A stretch of DNA of 64,000 nt from Desulfoferrobacter suflitae (GCF_022603395.1 NZ_JAIBKA010000004.1:186001-250000); one strand, 5' to 3'. Positions 18,464 through 28,789 are shown, counted from the stretch's first letter. Made by a program: numbers and translations. Notes: generated from the sequence alone by a model not told the origin.

Positions 18464-19372
18464 TCAGCCCGCATCTTGCTGCAACCTGCCGGCTATTCCC
18501 AGGATGGTGTCCACGTAAGGTTGACTGTGGTTGTAAGCGTAGATGACTTTTTCCTTTTGAGCTCGGTCTCCGTAGTCTTTCCAGCCGTGGGCGGACAGGT
18601 AACTGGCCACACTGACTATGGCATCCCTGGGATCAAACAGATCAACGTATCCGTCGCCATTGCCGTCAGCTCCGTGCTGAACCAGGCTGGATGGCAGAAA
18701 TTGCGGCCAGCCAATGGCACCCATCAACGATCCCTTAAAAGATCGTATCCTGGAAGGCTCCCCATCGGCCCAGGTGAGCAGCGCATGGAGCTCCCCGTAG
18801 GCCCATTTGGATCGTTGCACAAGCTTTTTGTCAAAGGCTTCACGCCCCCAACGTTTTTGATCTTTTGCAGAGAGCAGATTCCATACGATGTCCCGATAGC
18901 TCTTGCGATCCATTACGGCGAATGTGGATAGAATATTGAGGGTAGGGGTGAAGCCGGTGTAACTGCCGAAACGGGTTTCCACCGACAGGATGGCGACGAT
19001 GACGCACTTGTCCACGCCATACGCTCTTTCGGCATCGCTGAGTATTGGGCCGTAGGTGCGCATGAATTGTCTTGCTTTCGCCATAGCCGCCGGTTGCAGG
19101 AACTGCTTGTAGTTGAGCTTGCTCTCGCGGATTCGCAGAGTGCTTGCCACCGTTTCGAACAACGGTGACGGATTCGCTTGATAGACCCTCATGACAAAAT
19201 CGGGCGCAAAACCGTCCTGAACGAGTTTCTGCTGAAGCGGGCGGAAAAATCCCTGGGCGCCATACCCGCTCGAGCAACAGCCGAGCGCCAGTGAAGCCGT
19301 CACAACCAATGTCAGAACCCTGCAGCGCAGACCGAGACCGGCGTCGCCTGGGGTCAACTTGAAGGCTGTCAT
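18464..19372 (-). CDS. Lytic murein transglycosylase B-like lipoprotein
   Basis: MltB-type enzymes cleave the glycan strands of peptidoglycan to 1,6-anhydro ends at the periplasmic face of the outer membrane. The 302-residue form starts at the ATG at 19372 behind GGAGGT. The N-terminus has a hydrophobic stretch ending in a lipobox-like LALGC near residue 31. The domain shows VAILSVETRFGSYTG near 130, where Glu is the expected catalytic acid, and GSLMGAIGWPQFLPSSLVQH and DGNGDGYVDLFDPRDAI further on. It is alone on the minus strand between coaD and the atp operon. Confidence 0.9.
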   Translation of the reverse strand: MTAFKLTPGDAGLGLRCRVLTLVVTASLALGCCSSGYGAQGFFRPLQQKLVQDGFAPDFVMRVYQANPSPLFETVASTLRIRESKLNYKQFLQPAAMAKARQFMRTYGPILSDAERAYGVDKCVIVAILSVETRFGSYTGFTPTLNILSTFAVMDRKSYRDIVWNLLSAKDQKRWGREAFDKKLVQRSKWAYGELHALLTWADGEPSRIRSFKGSLMGAIGWPQFLPSSLVQHGADGNGDGYVDLFDPRDAIVSVASYLSAHGWKDYGDRAQKEKVIYAYNHSQPYVDTILGIAGRLQQDAG

Positions 19373-19747
19373 CAAAAGTGTACCTCCGGAAGGATAGCTT
19401 TAACCGTTGTGATACGCGGGACGGTTGCTCCAGGGGGATGGTTCCGGGGCAGCCGACGGTTAGACTTATCATAAGTCCCGATTCATGTGCAAACGACTTT
19501 GTGCCCGGCCGTCTCTCGGGGATGCGTTTTGCGTTTTCTTTCACTAGCCTGCTTCGGCCCGTTGCCTCGGCAGCCGTCTGCGCACAAAGCACCAGGCGCC
19601 GTGGTGCAGGCTGTCCGCCCCGCCGCGGGGCATGGGGGACCTGCCAAAAAAGATCGGTAAAGAAACGGCGTTCAACAAAGAAAATATTTCACAAAGAGAC
19701 GAAGACGTGCTACAAGGTATCCGTCTTTAGGAGTGGGCGAATTTTCC
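19373..19747. other. Intergenic region between the transglycosylase gene and the atp operon
   Basis: The 375 bases separate divergent genes. The frames here are Arg/Cys-rich and look non-coding. The AT-rich part from about 19640 to 19700 is the likely promoter and leader region of the atp operon, but I could not fix convincing -35 and -10 boxes. Confidence 0.45.
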
Positions 19748-19975
19748 ATGAGTGACGAGTTTAAAAAGAGGCGTGATTTCGTGGAGTATCTCGCTCTAGT
19801 CAGTCAGGTGGGGCTGACTATGGCGGGTTCCATCCTCTTCTGCTTCATGATTGGGTACTTTTTGGACAAATGGTTGCACAGCCGTGGTATAATCCTTGTC
19901 ATCTTTATCTTGCTGGGAATCCTTGGGGGAGCAATCACCGTTTACCGCCAGATCACGCATTTGCCTAAGGAATAA
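19748..19975 (+). CDS. atpZ: AtpZ/AtpI-type small membrane protein
   Basis: A 75-residue protein with two transmembrane helices and a charged N-terminus (MSDEFKKRRDFVEYLALVSQ). Its length and motif (GYFLDKWLHSRGI, then GGAITVYRQI) fit the AtpZ/AtpI proteins found at the head of ATP synthase operons, where they are thought to help c-ring assembly or divalent-cation handling. The ATG at 19748 is 14 bases after GGAG, a long spacing. The next gene starts 1 base after its stop. Confidence 0.82.
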   Translation: MSDEFKKRRDFVEYLALVSQVGLTMAGSILFCFMIGYFLDKWLHSRGIILVIFILLGILGGAITVYRQITHLPKE

Positions 19976-19976
19976 C

Positions 19977-20387
19977 ATGACGGACGACAGTCAGCAGGAC
20001 ATAACCGGCTTACGCCAGTTCCAGCGGCAACTTGCGCGCAAGGCATTTGGAGCTTGCGTTGTGGTGGCTGTGCTGCTTTTTGCCGTCGGTTACAAGCCGG
20101 CGGCTCGAGGTCTGCTGCTGGGCTCCCTGTTCAGTGTGTTCAACTTCGTGATCATGGCTCATGTCTTGCCCCGCCAGCTGGGGTATGCCCGCCGCAAAGC
20201 AACAGCCTTTGCTTTCGGCTCCGTCCTTGTGCGGTTTGGTCTGTTGGCACTGCCGCTCATCATCGCTTTCAAGTTCGATTCGTTTAACTGGATAACGGCT
20301 GCGGTCGGTCTGTTCGCTGTGCCCCTGGCCATTTTGATAGACCAGGTGATCCTGCAGCGTTTTTACCCAAACAGAGTGCATCCATAG
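19977..20387 (+). CDS. atpI: ATP synthase protein I
   Basis: A 136-residue membrane protein with four predicted helices and a hydrophilic N-terminus. Together with the preceding gene it forms the usual pair of accessory proteins upstream of atpB. AtpI acts as a c-ring assembly factor in several bacteria, including the Na+-dependent enzymes. It starts 1 base after atpZ, behind AAGGA, and ends 12 bases before atpB. Sequence conservation in this family is low, so the call rests on position, length and topology. Confidence 0.8.
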   Translation: MTDDSQQDITGLRQFQRQLARKAFGACVVVAVLLFAVGYKPAARGLLLGSLFSVFNFVIMAHVLPRQLGYARRKATAFAFGSVLVRFGLLALPLIIAFKFDSFNWITAAVGLFAVPLAILIDQVILQRFYPNRVHP

Positions 20388-20399
20388 CAGAGGGAAGCC

Positions 20400-21074
20400 A
20401 TGGAGGAATTAGGGAAGATTTCGGTTTGGTCCGTAGATGTGGCGGGATTGCATCTTGTTTTCAATCTAACCACCATTTACATGACCCTTTCGGTCATGGG
20501 CATCCTCATCCTATTTGCCTTTCTGGCAACGCGCAACAAGGGAATTGTGCCCAATACCTTTCAAGTCATTGCGGAGATCTTTGTGGATGCATTTTGGAAG
20601 CTGACCAGAGATGCCCTCGACGAGGATATGGCAAAGACCTATTTCCCCATGATTTGTGCCATGTTCATGTTTCTGCTGCTGTGCAACTGGATTGGCATAT
20701 TGCCGTTTATGGATGAGCCCACCAAAGACCTGAACACGACTCTGGGCCTGGGCATCATGGGTTTCTTTATTGCACATTATGCAGGCATCCGCACCAAGGG
20801 CTTTAAGGGTTACGTGAAAGAATACTTTCAGCCCATCTTTTTCATGATGCCGCTGAATGTGATCGGCGAGATCGCCAAGGTGGTCTCCATCTCATTTCGT
20901 CTTTACGGGAACATCATGGGAGGCTCCATCATTATACTGGTGGTCTCCTACCTAGTCTATGGACTCATTATCCCACCCTTTTTATATGCGTTCTTTGGCT
21001 TATTTGTCGGGACGGTACAGGCATTCGTTTTTACAATGTTAACCTTGGTCTATATCTCGGTGCAGGTAAAATAG
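20400..21074 (+). CDS. atpB: ATP synthase Fo subunit a
   Basis: Subunit a forms the two ion half-channels beside the c ring. The 224-residue protein has about six hydrophobic segments. The essential Arg lies near residue 167 in [13 protein letters not shown], corresponding to the SLRLFGN motif of other enzymes. [17 protein letters not shown] and [19 protein letters not shown] are family-typical. It is followed 1 base after its stop by the unusual three-hairpin c gene. The ion used cannot be decided from subunit a by eye. Confidence 0.95.
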   Translation: MEELGKISVWSVDVAGLHLVFNLTTIYMTLSVMGILILFAFLATRNKGIVPNTFQVIAEIFVDAFWKLTRDALDEDMAKTYFPMICAMFMFLLLCNWIGILPFMDEPTKDLNTTLGLGIMGFFIAHYAGIRTKGFKGYVKEYFQPIFFMMPLNVIGEIAKVVSISFRLYGNIMGGSIIILVVSYLVYGLIIPPFLYAFFGLFVGTVQAFVFTMLTLVYISVQVK

Positions 21075-21075
21075 T

Positions 21076-22111
<1,036 letters not shown>

Positions 22112-22143
22112 ATATCTGTTAGTAGGAACAAGGGAAAGAACCG

Positions 22144-22569
22144 ATGATCAGCTTAAATGCAACGCTATTCGTTCAGGTCGCTTTGTTCCTGATCCTGCTT
22201 TTCATTTTGAATCGCATGATGATTCAACCGCTTCACCGCCTGATTTTGGAGCGCGAGGAACACTTCAAGGAAAAGCGGGAGCAGCTGAATGCCGTGCAGG
22301 AGGAAATCCGTCGACTGGCGGATGAGTATGAGGCGCGGCTGCGCTTGGCGGAACGTGAAGCCCGCGAAAGCCAGCTGGCTCTGCGCAAGGTTGCAGGCGA
22401 TGAGGCACGGGGCCTGGTGGTCAGCACTCAAGAGCAAATTGCGGCCATCCACGAAAAGGTGCGTGTGGAGGTGGCTCAGGAACTTGCCAGAGCGCGGCAG
22501 ACGATTGCGCAGCAGGCCGAGCTGCTGGCTATGAGTGTTACCCGCAAGGTTCTGGGCCGAGAAGTTTAG
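22144..22569 (+). CDS. atpF: ATP synthase Fo subunit b (b' type)
   Basis: A 141-residue peripheral-stalk subunit: one N-terminal membrane helix (FVQVALFLILLFILNRMMI) followed by a long charged coiled coil rich in Glu, Arg and Ala. It has no signal peptide. Two different b-type genes in tandem suggest a heterodimeric stalk, as in b/b' enzymes. It lies 32 bases after the single c gene and 18 before the second b gene. Confidence 0.88.
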   Translation: MISLNATLFVQVALFLILLFILNRMMIQPLHRLILEREEHFKEKREQLNAVQEEIRRLADEYEARLRLAEREARESQLALRKVAGDEARGLVVSTQEQIAAIHEKVRVEVAQELARARQTIAQQAELLAMSVTRKVLGREV

Positions 22570-22587
22570 AGGATAGGGGAGAGCGCC

Positions 22588-23199
22588 ATGTTGCTTTTCA
22601 GGAAGGCTCGTTTAGGGCTGGGAACGGCATTTGCTTGCCTGTTGTTGGCAATTCCATGTTTTGCCGCCGAAGGAGGGGGAATCAATCGGGCTACATGGGA
22701 CTTTGCCATGCGGATTGTGAACTTCGCAATCCTGGCTTTGGTTATCTATAAGTATGGTAAGGATCCGCTGGTCAAATTTCTTGCCGGCAAACGCTCCAGC
22801 GTGGTTCTCTCCCTGCAGGAACTCGACAAAGAAAAAGAATATCTGGCCCAGCAGCACGATGAACAGGTCAGATCCCTTGCGACCATAGATGAAAAGATCA
22901 AGAGCATTCAAGACTATTATCATCAGCTTGGGCAGGACGAAAAACGCAAAATTATGGAGCGGACCGAAATACATAGAAACCAGATGTTGGAGGATGCCAG
23001 GCTGCGCGCGGACAGGGAAATTGAGAAGGCCAAGAGCCAGTTTCGTGCAGAGGTGGTAGAAATGGCTCTGGAGCTTGCCGAAGGGCGTATTCGCCAAAAT
23101 ATCACGGTGGCGGATGACAGAAATCTGGTGGAAGACTATATCAGCCAGCTTGCCGCTCTGCGAGGTCATTCACCGTCCAATGGGAGCAGTGCCGGGTAA
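22588..23199 (+). CDS. atpF: ATP synthase Fo subunit b
   Basis: A 203-residue b-type subunit, longer than the previous one. The N-terminus has a signal-like segment (GTAFACLLLAIPCFAAEGG), then a membrane helix (VNFAILALVIYKYGKDPLVK) and a long coiled coil. The signal-like start is known for b subunits of several Deltaproteobacteria. It is the last gene before the terminator at 23234. The genes for delta, alpha, gamma, beta and epsilon do not follow, so F1 must be encoded elsewhere. Confidence 0.88.
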   Translation: MLLFRKARLGLGTAFACLLLAIPCFAAEGGGINRATWDFAMRIVNFAILALVIYKYGKDPLVKFLAGKRSSVVLSLQELDKEKEYLAQQHDEQVRSLATIDEKIKSIQDYYHQLGQDEKRKIMERTEIHRNQMLEDARLRADREIEKAKSQFRAEVVEMALELAEGRIRQNITVADDRNLVEDYISQLAALRGHSPSNGSSAG

Positions 23200-23233
23200 G
23201 TGTACCTGCGTTGGCGCCGTTAGCGAATAACAG

Positions 23234-23261
23234 GGCCCTTTGATGAGTCGATCAAAGGGCC
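23234..23261 (+). terminator. Intrinsic terminator after the Fo operon
   Basis: GGCCCTTTGAT at 23234-23244 pairs perfectly with ATCAAAGGGCC at 23251-23261 around a 6-base loop, 34 bases after the last b gene. The following TTCGTCATTT is only partly T-rich, but the stem is strong. Confidence 0.75.
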
Positions 23262-23323
23262 TTCGTCATTTCGTGCAGGCCTTCTCAACCACGCTCATTG
23301 CGGCGACCGTCGGAAGTCAAGAA

Positions 23324-23370
23324 GCGGAGCAACCCGCTGAAAGCCTGCTGCATGAATGATGTTGCTCCGC
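23324..23370 (-). terminator. Inverted repeat downstream of the kinase-like gene
   Basis: GCGGAGCAAC (23324-23333) and GTTGCTCCGC (23361-23370) are perfect 10-base arms separated by 27 bases, 38 bases beyond the end of the minus-strand kinase-like gene. No T run follows. It may terminate or stabilise that transcript. Confidence 0.35.
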
Positions 23371-23408
23371 CAAGAGGGAAGCTTCCGGTCCGAATCGTTT
23401 TCTGCAGC

Positions 23409-24032
23409 CTAGGCATTCATCTGCTTGCTGACATACTCGGTGATCATTTTGAGGGCTTCGGCCGTATTCACTTTAGTGAGATTCAGGGTCATGTGATAGA
23501 GATGCGGATCATTCACCGAGCGATCAAAATAATGTTCGATATAACCCCCTTTTTCCCTGTCCTCCCGTTCAATATATTCCTGCGCGGCCCGCTCATCGAG
23601 CCTGGGATGATTTTCCCGGACGAGGGCAATACGGTCGGGAAGATCTTTCACAATGCGTAGATGGAGTGTGTTGGGGTGGTGTTCCAGGATGCACTGGCCG
23701 CCCCATCCCAATATGATCACATTGCCTTCGGCGGCGACCTGCAGAACCAGCTTGGTCGTCACATCATAATAGGATCGGTCGTCGAGACGCCCGTAGGTCC
23801 GATCGACTACCTTTTTTACCGTATGGGAAGTGTATCTGTCCAGGAAGCGCAAGAGTTTGGAGCCGCTATTCTTTTCAAATAGAGTTGCTTCGCTCTCAGA
23901 GATGTTCAGATCCTCTGCCACTTGAGCGACCAGTTCCTTCTCGAGAACTGAGTAGCCTAGTTGCTCCCCCAACTTTCGCGCAAACAGTCTACCGCCTGAG
24001 GCGAATTCTCTGCTGATCGTGATCACTGCCAT
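23409..24032 (-). CDS. Cytidylate kinase-like family protein
   Basis: A 207-residue protein starting at the ATG at 24032 behind AAGGAG. It opens with VITISREFASGGRLFARKLG. There the glycine-rich loop resembles that of cytidylate-kinase-like proteins but lacks the classical GxGKS/T Lys-Ser pair. GWGGQCILEHHPNTLHLRIV near 105 and RIALVREN near 133 fit the family. These proteins are common in Deltaproteobacteria, and their substrate is unknown. The upstream divergent neighbour is ffh. It is not a canonical cmk. Confidence 0.75.
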   Translation of the reverse strand: MAVITISREFASGGRLFARKLGEQLGYSVLEKELVAQVAEDLNISESEATLFEKNSGSKLLRFLDRYTSHTVKKVVDRTYGRLDDRSYYDVTTKLVLQVAAEGNVIILGWGGQCILEHHPNTLHLRIVKDLPDRIALVRENHPRLDERAAQEYIEREDREKGGYIEHYFDRSVNDPHLYHMTLNLTKVNTAEALKMITEYVSKQMNA

Positions 24033-24148
24033 GGTGGGTCTCCTTGTCGCTTGAGTATGCTCGCTTTTTGCTGCAAAAACTGACAATATTCAAAAACCGG
24101 CAAACGAATCAAAATGGAATGGCGATTTTGGGCGCTCCTTTGCCTTTC

Positions 24149-24177
24149 TTGACATGCGCAGGTAAGCTATATAGCAT
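24149..24177 (+). promoter_or_regulatory. Candidate sigma70-type promoter for ffh
   Basis: A perfect TTGACA at 24149-24154 is followed after 17 bases by TAGCAT (24172-24177, four of six matches), about 58 bases before the ffh start. Confidence 0.5.
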
Positions 24178-24234
24178 GCAAAGTTCCAACGTGGAACGAT
24201 AAAACCAAAAAAATTACAACGGCTGGTGGACGCT

Positions 24235-25587
24235 ATGTTTGAAAATCTTTCGGATAAGTTTCAACGCATATTCAAACATCTCCGGGGGCAGGGCAAGCTC
24301 ACCGAGGAGAATATCCGTGAGGCTCTCCGGGAAGTCCGTATGGCACTCCTGGAAGCGGACGTACACTTCAAGGTTGCCAAGGAATTTGTGGCGGGCATCG
24401 CGGATCGTGCCGTGGGCCAGGAAGTCATGGGAAGTCTGACGCCCGGTCAGCAGGTGATAAAAATCGTTAACGAAGCTCTCACGGAACTGATGGGTGGAAA
24501 AGCAGAGCCACTCAAACTCACGGGTAAAATCCCGGTTCCTGTTATGCTGGTGGGGTTGCAGGGTTCGGGTAAGACCACCACAGCGGCAAAACTGGCCAGG
24601 AAGATGGCGCACGAAAAACGCCGCCCCTGTCTTGTGCCGGCCGATGTTTATCGCCCTGCGGCAATCGACCAATTGCTGACCCTGGCCGCCCAGCTGGGAC
24701 TGCCCGCGTATTCATCCAGAGTGGATCAACGGCCCGAAGAAATCGCCCGCCAAGCCATTCTTTACGCCCGGCAGGAAAACTGTGACACTCTCATCGTTGA
24801 TACCGCCGGCCGTCTCCATGTGGACGCTGAATTGATGAGTGAACTGGGGCGCCTCAGGGAGATTTTGGAACCGGCCGAGACCCTTCTGGTGGCGGATGCC
24901 ATGACAGGCCAGGATGCCGTTGCCGTGGCGGCCGCCTTCAATGAATCTCTGGCCATCTCCGGCGTTGTTCTGACCAAGCTGGACGGCGACGCACGCGGCG
25001 GTGCCGCCCTTTCCATTCGAGCCGTGACCGGTTCCCCCATCAAGTATGTCGGGGTGGGTGAAAAACTCGATGCGCTGGAAGTCTTTCATCCCGACCGAAT
25101 GAGCTCGAGGATTCTCGGCATGGGCGATGTTCTCTCCGTCATCGAAAAGGCCCAGGAGGCCTTCGATGAAAAAGAGGCCCTGCAACTGGCGCAAAAATTT
25201 AAAGAGAACACGTTCACCCTGGAAGACTTTCGCAATCAGTTGAGACAGATTAAAAAGCTGGGTTCCCTGGAGCAGATTTTGGGAATGCTGCCGGGCATGG
25301 GCATGATGAAAGAGCTGAAAAAAATGAAAGTGGATGAACGTGAATTTGTCCGCATGGAAGCGATCATCAACTCCATGACCTTGGGTGAGCGGAAGAATGC
25401 GGATCTGATCAATGCCAGCCGCCGCCGTCGTATAGCCAGTGGCAGCGGCACCACGGTTCAGGACGTCAACCGACTGCTCAAAAGCTACGAGGAATCGCGC
25501 AGGATGATGCGCCAGATGATGGGCGCAGGGGGTACCAAAAAGAAGAAGGGGAAAGGGCGCCGCAAGAGAGCATTTTTCCCTTTTTAA
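24235..25587 (+). CDS. ffh: Signal recognition particle protein Ffh
   Basis: Ffh is the GTPase that binds signal sequences with 4.5S RNA and targets proteins to FtsY at the membrane. The 450-residue product has the N domain, the G domain with GLQGSGKTTTAAKLA near 105, DTAGRLHVD near 187 and TKLDGDARGGAALS near 245. A Met-rich M domain follows from about 325 (LGMLPGMGMMKELKKMK, RRMMRQMMGAGG). The tail is basic (KKKKGKGRRKR). I start at the ATG at 24235; a GTG at 24226 is open but less likely. rpsP follows after about 215 bases. Confidence 0.96.
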   Translation: MFENLSDKFQRIFKHLRGQGKLTEENIREALREVRMALLEADVHFKVAKEFVAGIADRAVGQEVMGSLTPGQQVIKIVNEALTELMGGKAEPLKLTGKIPVPVMLVGLQGSGKTTTAAKLARKMAHEKRRPCLVPADVYRPAAIDQLLTLAAQLGLPAYSSRVDQRPEEIARQAILYARQENCDTLIVDTAGRLHVDAELMSELGRLREILEPAETLLVADAMTGQDAVAVAAAFNESLAISGVVLTKLDGDARGGAALSIRAVTGSPIKYVGVGEKLDALEVFHPDRMSSRILGMGDVLSVIEKAQEAFDEKEALQLAQKFKENTFTLEDFRNQLRQIKKLGSLEQILGMLPGMGMMKELKKMKVDEREFVRMEAIINSMTLGERKNADLINASRRRRIASGSGTTVQDVNRLLKSYEESRRMMRQMMGAGGTKKKKGKGRRKRAFFPF

Positions 25588-25802
25588 TTGGTGTAAAATA
25601 AGGTATACGAAACAATTCGAAAGTTTCCATACGGAACCGAGAATTATTGTTTGTTTAGAAAAATCAATAGATTGGCTGCTAAAATCAAAATTCCTTGTCA
25701 GACCATTGACCAGGTGATTTTGGGTTTGTGGGTCATCCAGTTGAGTCAGTGAGTTAGTATAAATTTTTCAACTGCTACTTTTTGGGAGGTAGAACGCAGA
25801 TC

Positions 25803-26063
25803 ATGCCAGTACGTATTCGGTTAGCTCGTCGCGGAAGAAAGAAGAGGCCGTTTTACAAGATTGTCGTCGCACATTCGGATTCGCCCCGGGATGGACGTTT
25901 TATCGAGAGCATCGGCAGCTATAATCCGCTGATGGAGCCGGAAGCAGTCACAATCGACACCCATCGGTTTCAATATTGGCTTGAGCAGGGCGCCGAACCT
26001 ACAGACACGGTACGCAGCCTGTTGCGAAAGCACGGTTCGCCCGAGGTTACTCAGGCTTCCTAA
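25803..26063 (+). CDS. rpsP: 30S ribosomal protein S16
   Basis: S16 is a small-subunit protein needed for 16S rRNA folding. The 86-residue product begins [20 protein letters not shown], the family signature, and has [16 protein letters not shown]. It starts at the ATG at 25803, 13 bases after GGGAGG. It heads the conserved order rpsP-khpA-rimM-trmD-rplS, which joins ribosomal proteins with ribosome maturation and tRNA modification. Confidence 0.97.
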   Translation: MPVRIRLARRGRKKRPFYKIVVAHSDSPRDGRFIESIGSYNPLMEPEAVTIDTHRFQYWLEQGAEPTDTVRSLLRKHGSPEVTQAS

Positions 26064-26103
26064 GCAGCAAATCCCACGCGGCGCAGGAAATCAGGAGGTC
26101 ACC

Positions 26104-26337
26104 ATGTTGAAGGAATTGATCGAGTTTATGGCGCGGGCTTTGGTAGATCATCCGGAAAGGGTGAAGGTTTCGGAAATAGCGGGTGAACAAACCTCGGTGA
26201 TCGAACTTCGCGTAGCTAAAGAGGATTTAGGCAAGGTCATCGGCAAGCAGGGACGTACTGCTCGGGCAATGCGCACCATCTTGAGCGCTGCATCCACCAA
26301 ACTGAGAAAAAGGGCCGTTCTGGAAATCATTGAGTAA
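26104..26337 (+). CDS. khpA: KH-domain RNA-binding protein
   Basis: A 77-residue single-KH protein. The GxxG-type loop is in [17 protein letters not shown] near residues 42-58. KhpA binds RNA and is linked to cell elongation and division in Gram-positive bacteria; its position between rpsP and rimM is widely conserved. The ATG at 26104 is preceded by AGGAGG. Its last 8 bases overlap rimM. Confidence 0.92.
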   Translation: MLKELIEFMARALVDHPERVKVSEIAGEQTSVIELRVAKEDLGKVIGKQGRTARAMRTILSAASTKLRKRAVLEIIE

Positions 26338-26869
26338 GGTTACGGAAAATGTTCGTCGAGTTGCGGTAGGTAAGATCAGCCGGGTTCACGGAGTGCGTGG
26401 TGCCGTTAAGATCTACCCCTATGGTGACAGCCTGGGAGAGCAAAAGGCCGGCGATAGGCTGTACCTGAGCGACACCGTCGAAGGTGGTGAAGAAAACGCC
26501 TTGACGGTTGTGGATCTCCGGCGGCAGCAAAGGCAGTTCATAGGTCGATTCCGAGAAATAACCAGCCTCGAAGAGGCCGCAAGGGTCACAGGCGAACAGC
26601 TCTTTCTCCCGGAAAGTCGGCTCTCGCCCACCTCCGAGGGAGAATACTACTATTTTCAGCTCATTGGTCTGAAGGTCGAAACCCCGGGCGGCAAGAAACT
26701 CGGAGAGCTCACTGGCATCATAGAAACCGGGGGCAACGACGTTTATGTCGTGCGGACTCAGGATGACGAATGGCTCATTCCTGCCGTGGAGGATACGGTC
26801 CTGGAGGTCAATCTGAAACTGGGAGTGATGATTGTCGACCCACCGGAAGGTTTGATCGATGATCTTTGA
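26330..26869 (+). CDS. rimM: Ribosome maturation factor RimM
   Basis: RimM helps assemble the 30S head and binds S19. The 179-residue protein has the N-terminal barrel ([20 protein letters not shown]) and a C-terminal PRC-barrel domain ([20 protein letters not shown], then [18 protein letters not shown]). The start at a TTG at 26330, overlapping khpA by 8 bases, is my best choice, because no in-frame ATG or GTG precedes the conserved N-terminus. Its end overlaps trmD by 11 bases, showing tight coupling. Confidence 0.92.
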   Translation: MSKVTENVRRVAVGKISRVHGVRGAVKIYPYGDSLGEQKAGDRLYLSDTVEGGEENALTVVDLRRQQRQFIGRFREITSLEEAARVTGEQLFLPESRLSPTSEGEYYYFQLIGLKVETPGGKKLGELTGIIETGGNDVYVVRTQDDEWLIPAVEDTVLEVNLKLGVMIVDPPEGLIDDL

Positions 26870-27626
26870 CATATTGACGCTTTTCCCCCGGATGTTTGCC
26901 GGGCCGCTGGGAGAAAGCATTGTCGGCAAAGCTGCAGAGCGGGGCATGATTCAGGTTCGAGTGCACAACATCCGGGATTATGCCGCCGGCAAACATCAGA
27001 TTACAGATGATCGCCCTTTCGGCGGCGGTGAGGGGATGGTCATGAAGCCCGAGCCCATCATGCGGGCCGTGGACCAGCTGAAAGCCGAAGAACCCCGGCC
27101 CTGGGTGGTGCTGCTGAGCCCCCAGGGGAAATTGTTCCAGCAGGAAACGGCTTGGAAGTTCAGTGCGATGCCTCGCCTCGTTCTCATTTGCGGGCGTTAC
27201 GAAGGGGTGGATGAACGCGTGGCGGCGTACGCGGTCGACGAGGAACTTTCCATTGGCGATTATATTCTTTCGGGGGGCGAGTTGGCTGCGATGGTGGTGA
27301 TTGACGCCGTTACCCGGTTGATCCCCGGGGTGCTGGGAAACGCTGCATCCGTCAGAGTGGAAACCTTTTCCGAAGTTGCTCTGGAGTTCCCGCAATACAC
27401 CCGACCACAGGAATTTCGCGGCCATAAAGTTCCCGCTGTGCTGCTCTCCGGCAATCATCGAAAGATCCGTGAGTGGCGGCGTGGTCAGGCGCTTTTTCGA
27501 ACCAAGTTGCGGCGTCCCGATCTGTTCGCGCGACTGCGCTTGAGTGCAGACGACCTGAAATTTTTGCAGACGGCCGAAAATCAGTCCGCACAGCCGGCCG
27601 ACGAAATGGACTGTGCCGATGGCTGA
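26859..27626 (+). CDS. trmD: tRNA (guanine37-N1)-methyltransferase
   Basis: TrmD methylates G37 next to the anticodon, preventing +1 frameshifts. The 255-residue SPOUT enzyme shows [18 protein letters not shown] at the start, QITDDRPFGGGEGMVMKPEP near 46, LICGRYEGVDERV near 108, and YILSGGELAAMVVIDAVTRL near 131, which forms part of the knotted SAM site. It overlaps rimM at the start and the next methyltransferase at the end. Confidence 0.97.
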   Translation: MIFDILTLFPRMFAGPLGESIVGKAAERGMIQVRVHNIRDYAAGKHQITDDRPFGGGEGMVMKPEPIMRAVDQLKAEEPRPWVVLLSPQGKLFQQETAWKFSAMPRLVLICGRYEGVDERVAAYAVDEELSIGDYILSGGELAAMVVIDAVTRLIPGVLGNAASVRVETFSEVALEFPQYTRPQEFRGHKVPAVLLSGNHRKIREWRRGQALFRTKLRRPDLFARLRLSADDLKFLQTAENQSAQPADEMDCADG

Positions 27627-28203
27627 GGAGGGAGCTCCGCTGTATGTGGCGCTGGTGCACTATCCAGTTCTCAACCGCAAGGGCGATACCATAGCGTCAG
27701 CCATCACGAATCTGGATCTGCATGACTTGGGACGTCTGGTTTGTACCTTTGGAGTTCCCGCATGTTACATCGTAACCCCCTTGGCGGATCAGCAGCTTTT
27801 GGCGCAGCGGGTGCTGCACCATTGGCTGGTGGGTGTCGGCAAAAAACTGCATCCGGATCGAGAGCGGGCCCTGAGACGTCTGCGGGTGGTGGCAAGCATA
27901 CGGTCGGCACAGGAGGACATCCATTTGCGCTGGGGGACGCAGCCCCGGGTTTGGGCGACGAGTGCCAAAGGCCGGGCTGACGGTTTAACCATGCGCCATG
28001 CCCGCCGGCTCTTGCAGGAAGATTCCGCACCCTGCCTGTTGTTGCTCGGGACGGGATGGGGCTTGGCGCCATCGGTTTTGGAAGGGGCAGACGGGATATT
28101 GGAAACCATTAAGGGAGTGAACGGGTATAACCATTTGTCCGTGCGATGTGCGGCGGCCATTTTGCTGGACCGCCTCCTCGTCAGGGACAGATCGCTGGAT
28201 TGA
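27619..28203 (+). CDS. RNA methyltransferase-like protein next to trmD
   Basis: The 194-residue protein matches the SPOUT-like RNA methyltransferases that follow trmD in Deltaproteobacteria and Aquificae. It starts [20 protein letters not shown], with [11 protein letters not shown], and has a C-terminal [18 protein letters not shown], the probable SAM-binding knot, then [19 protein letters not shown]. The target base is not known to me. It overlaps the trmD stop by 8 bases and precedes rplS by 52. The ribosome-binding site is poor, consistent with coupling to trmD. Confidence 0.82.
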   Translation: MAEEGAPLYVALVHYPVLNRKGDTIASAITNLDLHDLGRLVCTFGVPACYIVTPLADQQLLAQRVLHHWLVGVGKKLHPDRERALRRLRVVASIRSAQEDIHLRWGTQPRVWATSAKGRADGLTMRHARRLLQEDSAPCLLLLGTGWGLAPSVLEGADGILETIKGVNGYNHLSVRCAAAILLDRLLVRDRSLD

Positions 28204-28255
28204 TCCGGTGGCGCAGGCAAAGAGGCTTCCGGGCAATAAGAATGGAGGTTTGACA

Positions 28256-28603
28256 ATGTCTAAGGGATTGGTTGAGAGTATTGAACGGGATTACATGCGC
28301 ACCGACATTCCTCCCTTTCGCGTGGGAGACAGTGTGAAGGTGCATGTGAAAATCCGCGAGGGAGAAAAAGAGCGCATCCAGGTCTTTGAGGGGGTGGTGA
28401 TTCGGCATCACCGCGGCAAGGCGGGCGCCAGCTTTACAGTCCGCAAGGTTTCTTACGGGGTGGGGGTGGAAAGGATTTTTCCGCTCCATTCCCCGCGTAT
28501 CGACAAAATAGAATTACTGCGTCGTGGCCGTGTAAGGCGATCCAGGTTGTACTACCTGCGCGAGCGCGTTGGCAAGGCAGCCCGCATCAAGGAAAAGCGC
28601 TGA
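28256..28603 (+). CDS. rplS: 50S ribosomal protein L19
   Basis: L19 sits at the subunit interface of the ribosome. The 115-residue protein has [40 protein letters not shown] and [20 protein letters not shown], all family hallmarks. It starts at the ATG at 28256 behind TGGAGG. It closes the rpsP-trmD group, and a long palindrome follows about 140 bases downstream. Confidence 0.97.
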   Translation: MSKGLVESIERDYMRTDIPPFRVGDSVKVHVKIREGEKERIQVFEGVVIRHHRGKAGASFTVRKVSYGVGVERIFPLHSPRIDKIELLRRGRVRRSRLYYLRERVGKAARIKEKR

Positions 28604-28744
28604 TGCCACCTGAATCGATTGCGGTTGGGGGCATTCTTATGGCGATTGGTTCCGGGTGCTCCCGCCGTCTGCCCGTCGGTTGTGCAGACTTTTGGTCGGA
28701 AAACGGCTGCTTTCCCGGGAATATCGTGGGAGCTTCGTGCCAAT

Positions 28745-28789
28745 CCATATAACAAGGTCCGGGTCACTGACCCGGACCTTGTTATATGG
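28745..28789. repeat. Perfect 45-base palindrome (22-base arms)
   Basis: CCATATAACAAGGTCCGGGT (start of the left arm, 28745-28766) is matched perfectly by its reverse complement at 28768-28789, with one C between. No T run follows on either strand. It lies between rplS and a small minus-strand ORF and may act as a bidirectional terminator or be a mobile palindromic element. Confidence 0.8.

Noticed and set aside
19378-19755. 125-residue plus-strand frame before atpZ
   Set aside because: Rich in Arg, Ser and Cys, with no ribosome-binding site; it looks like leader sequence.
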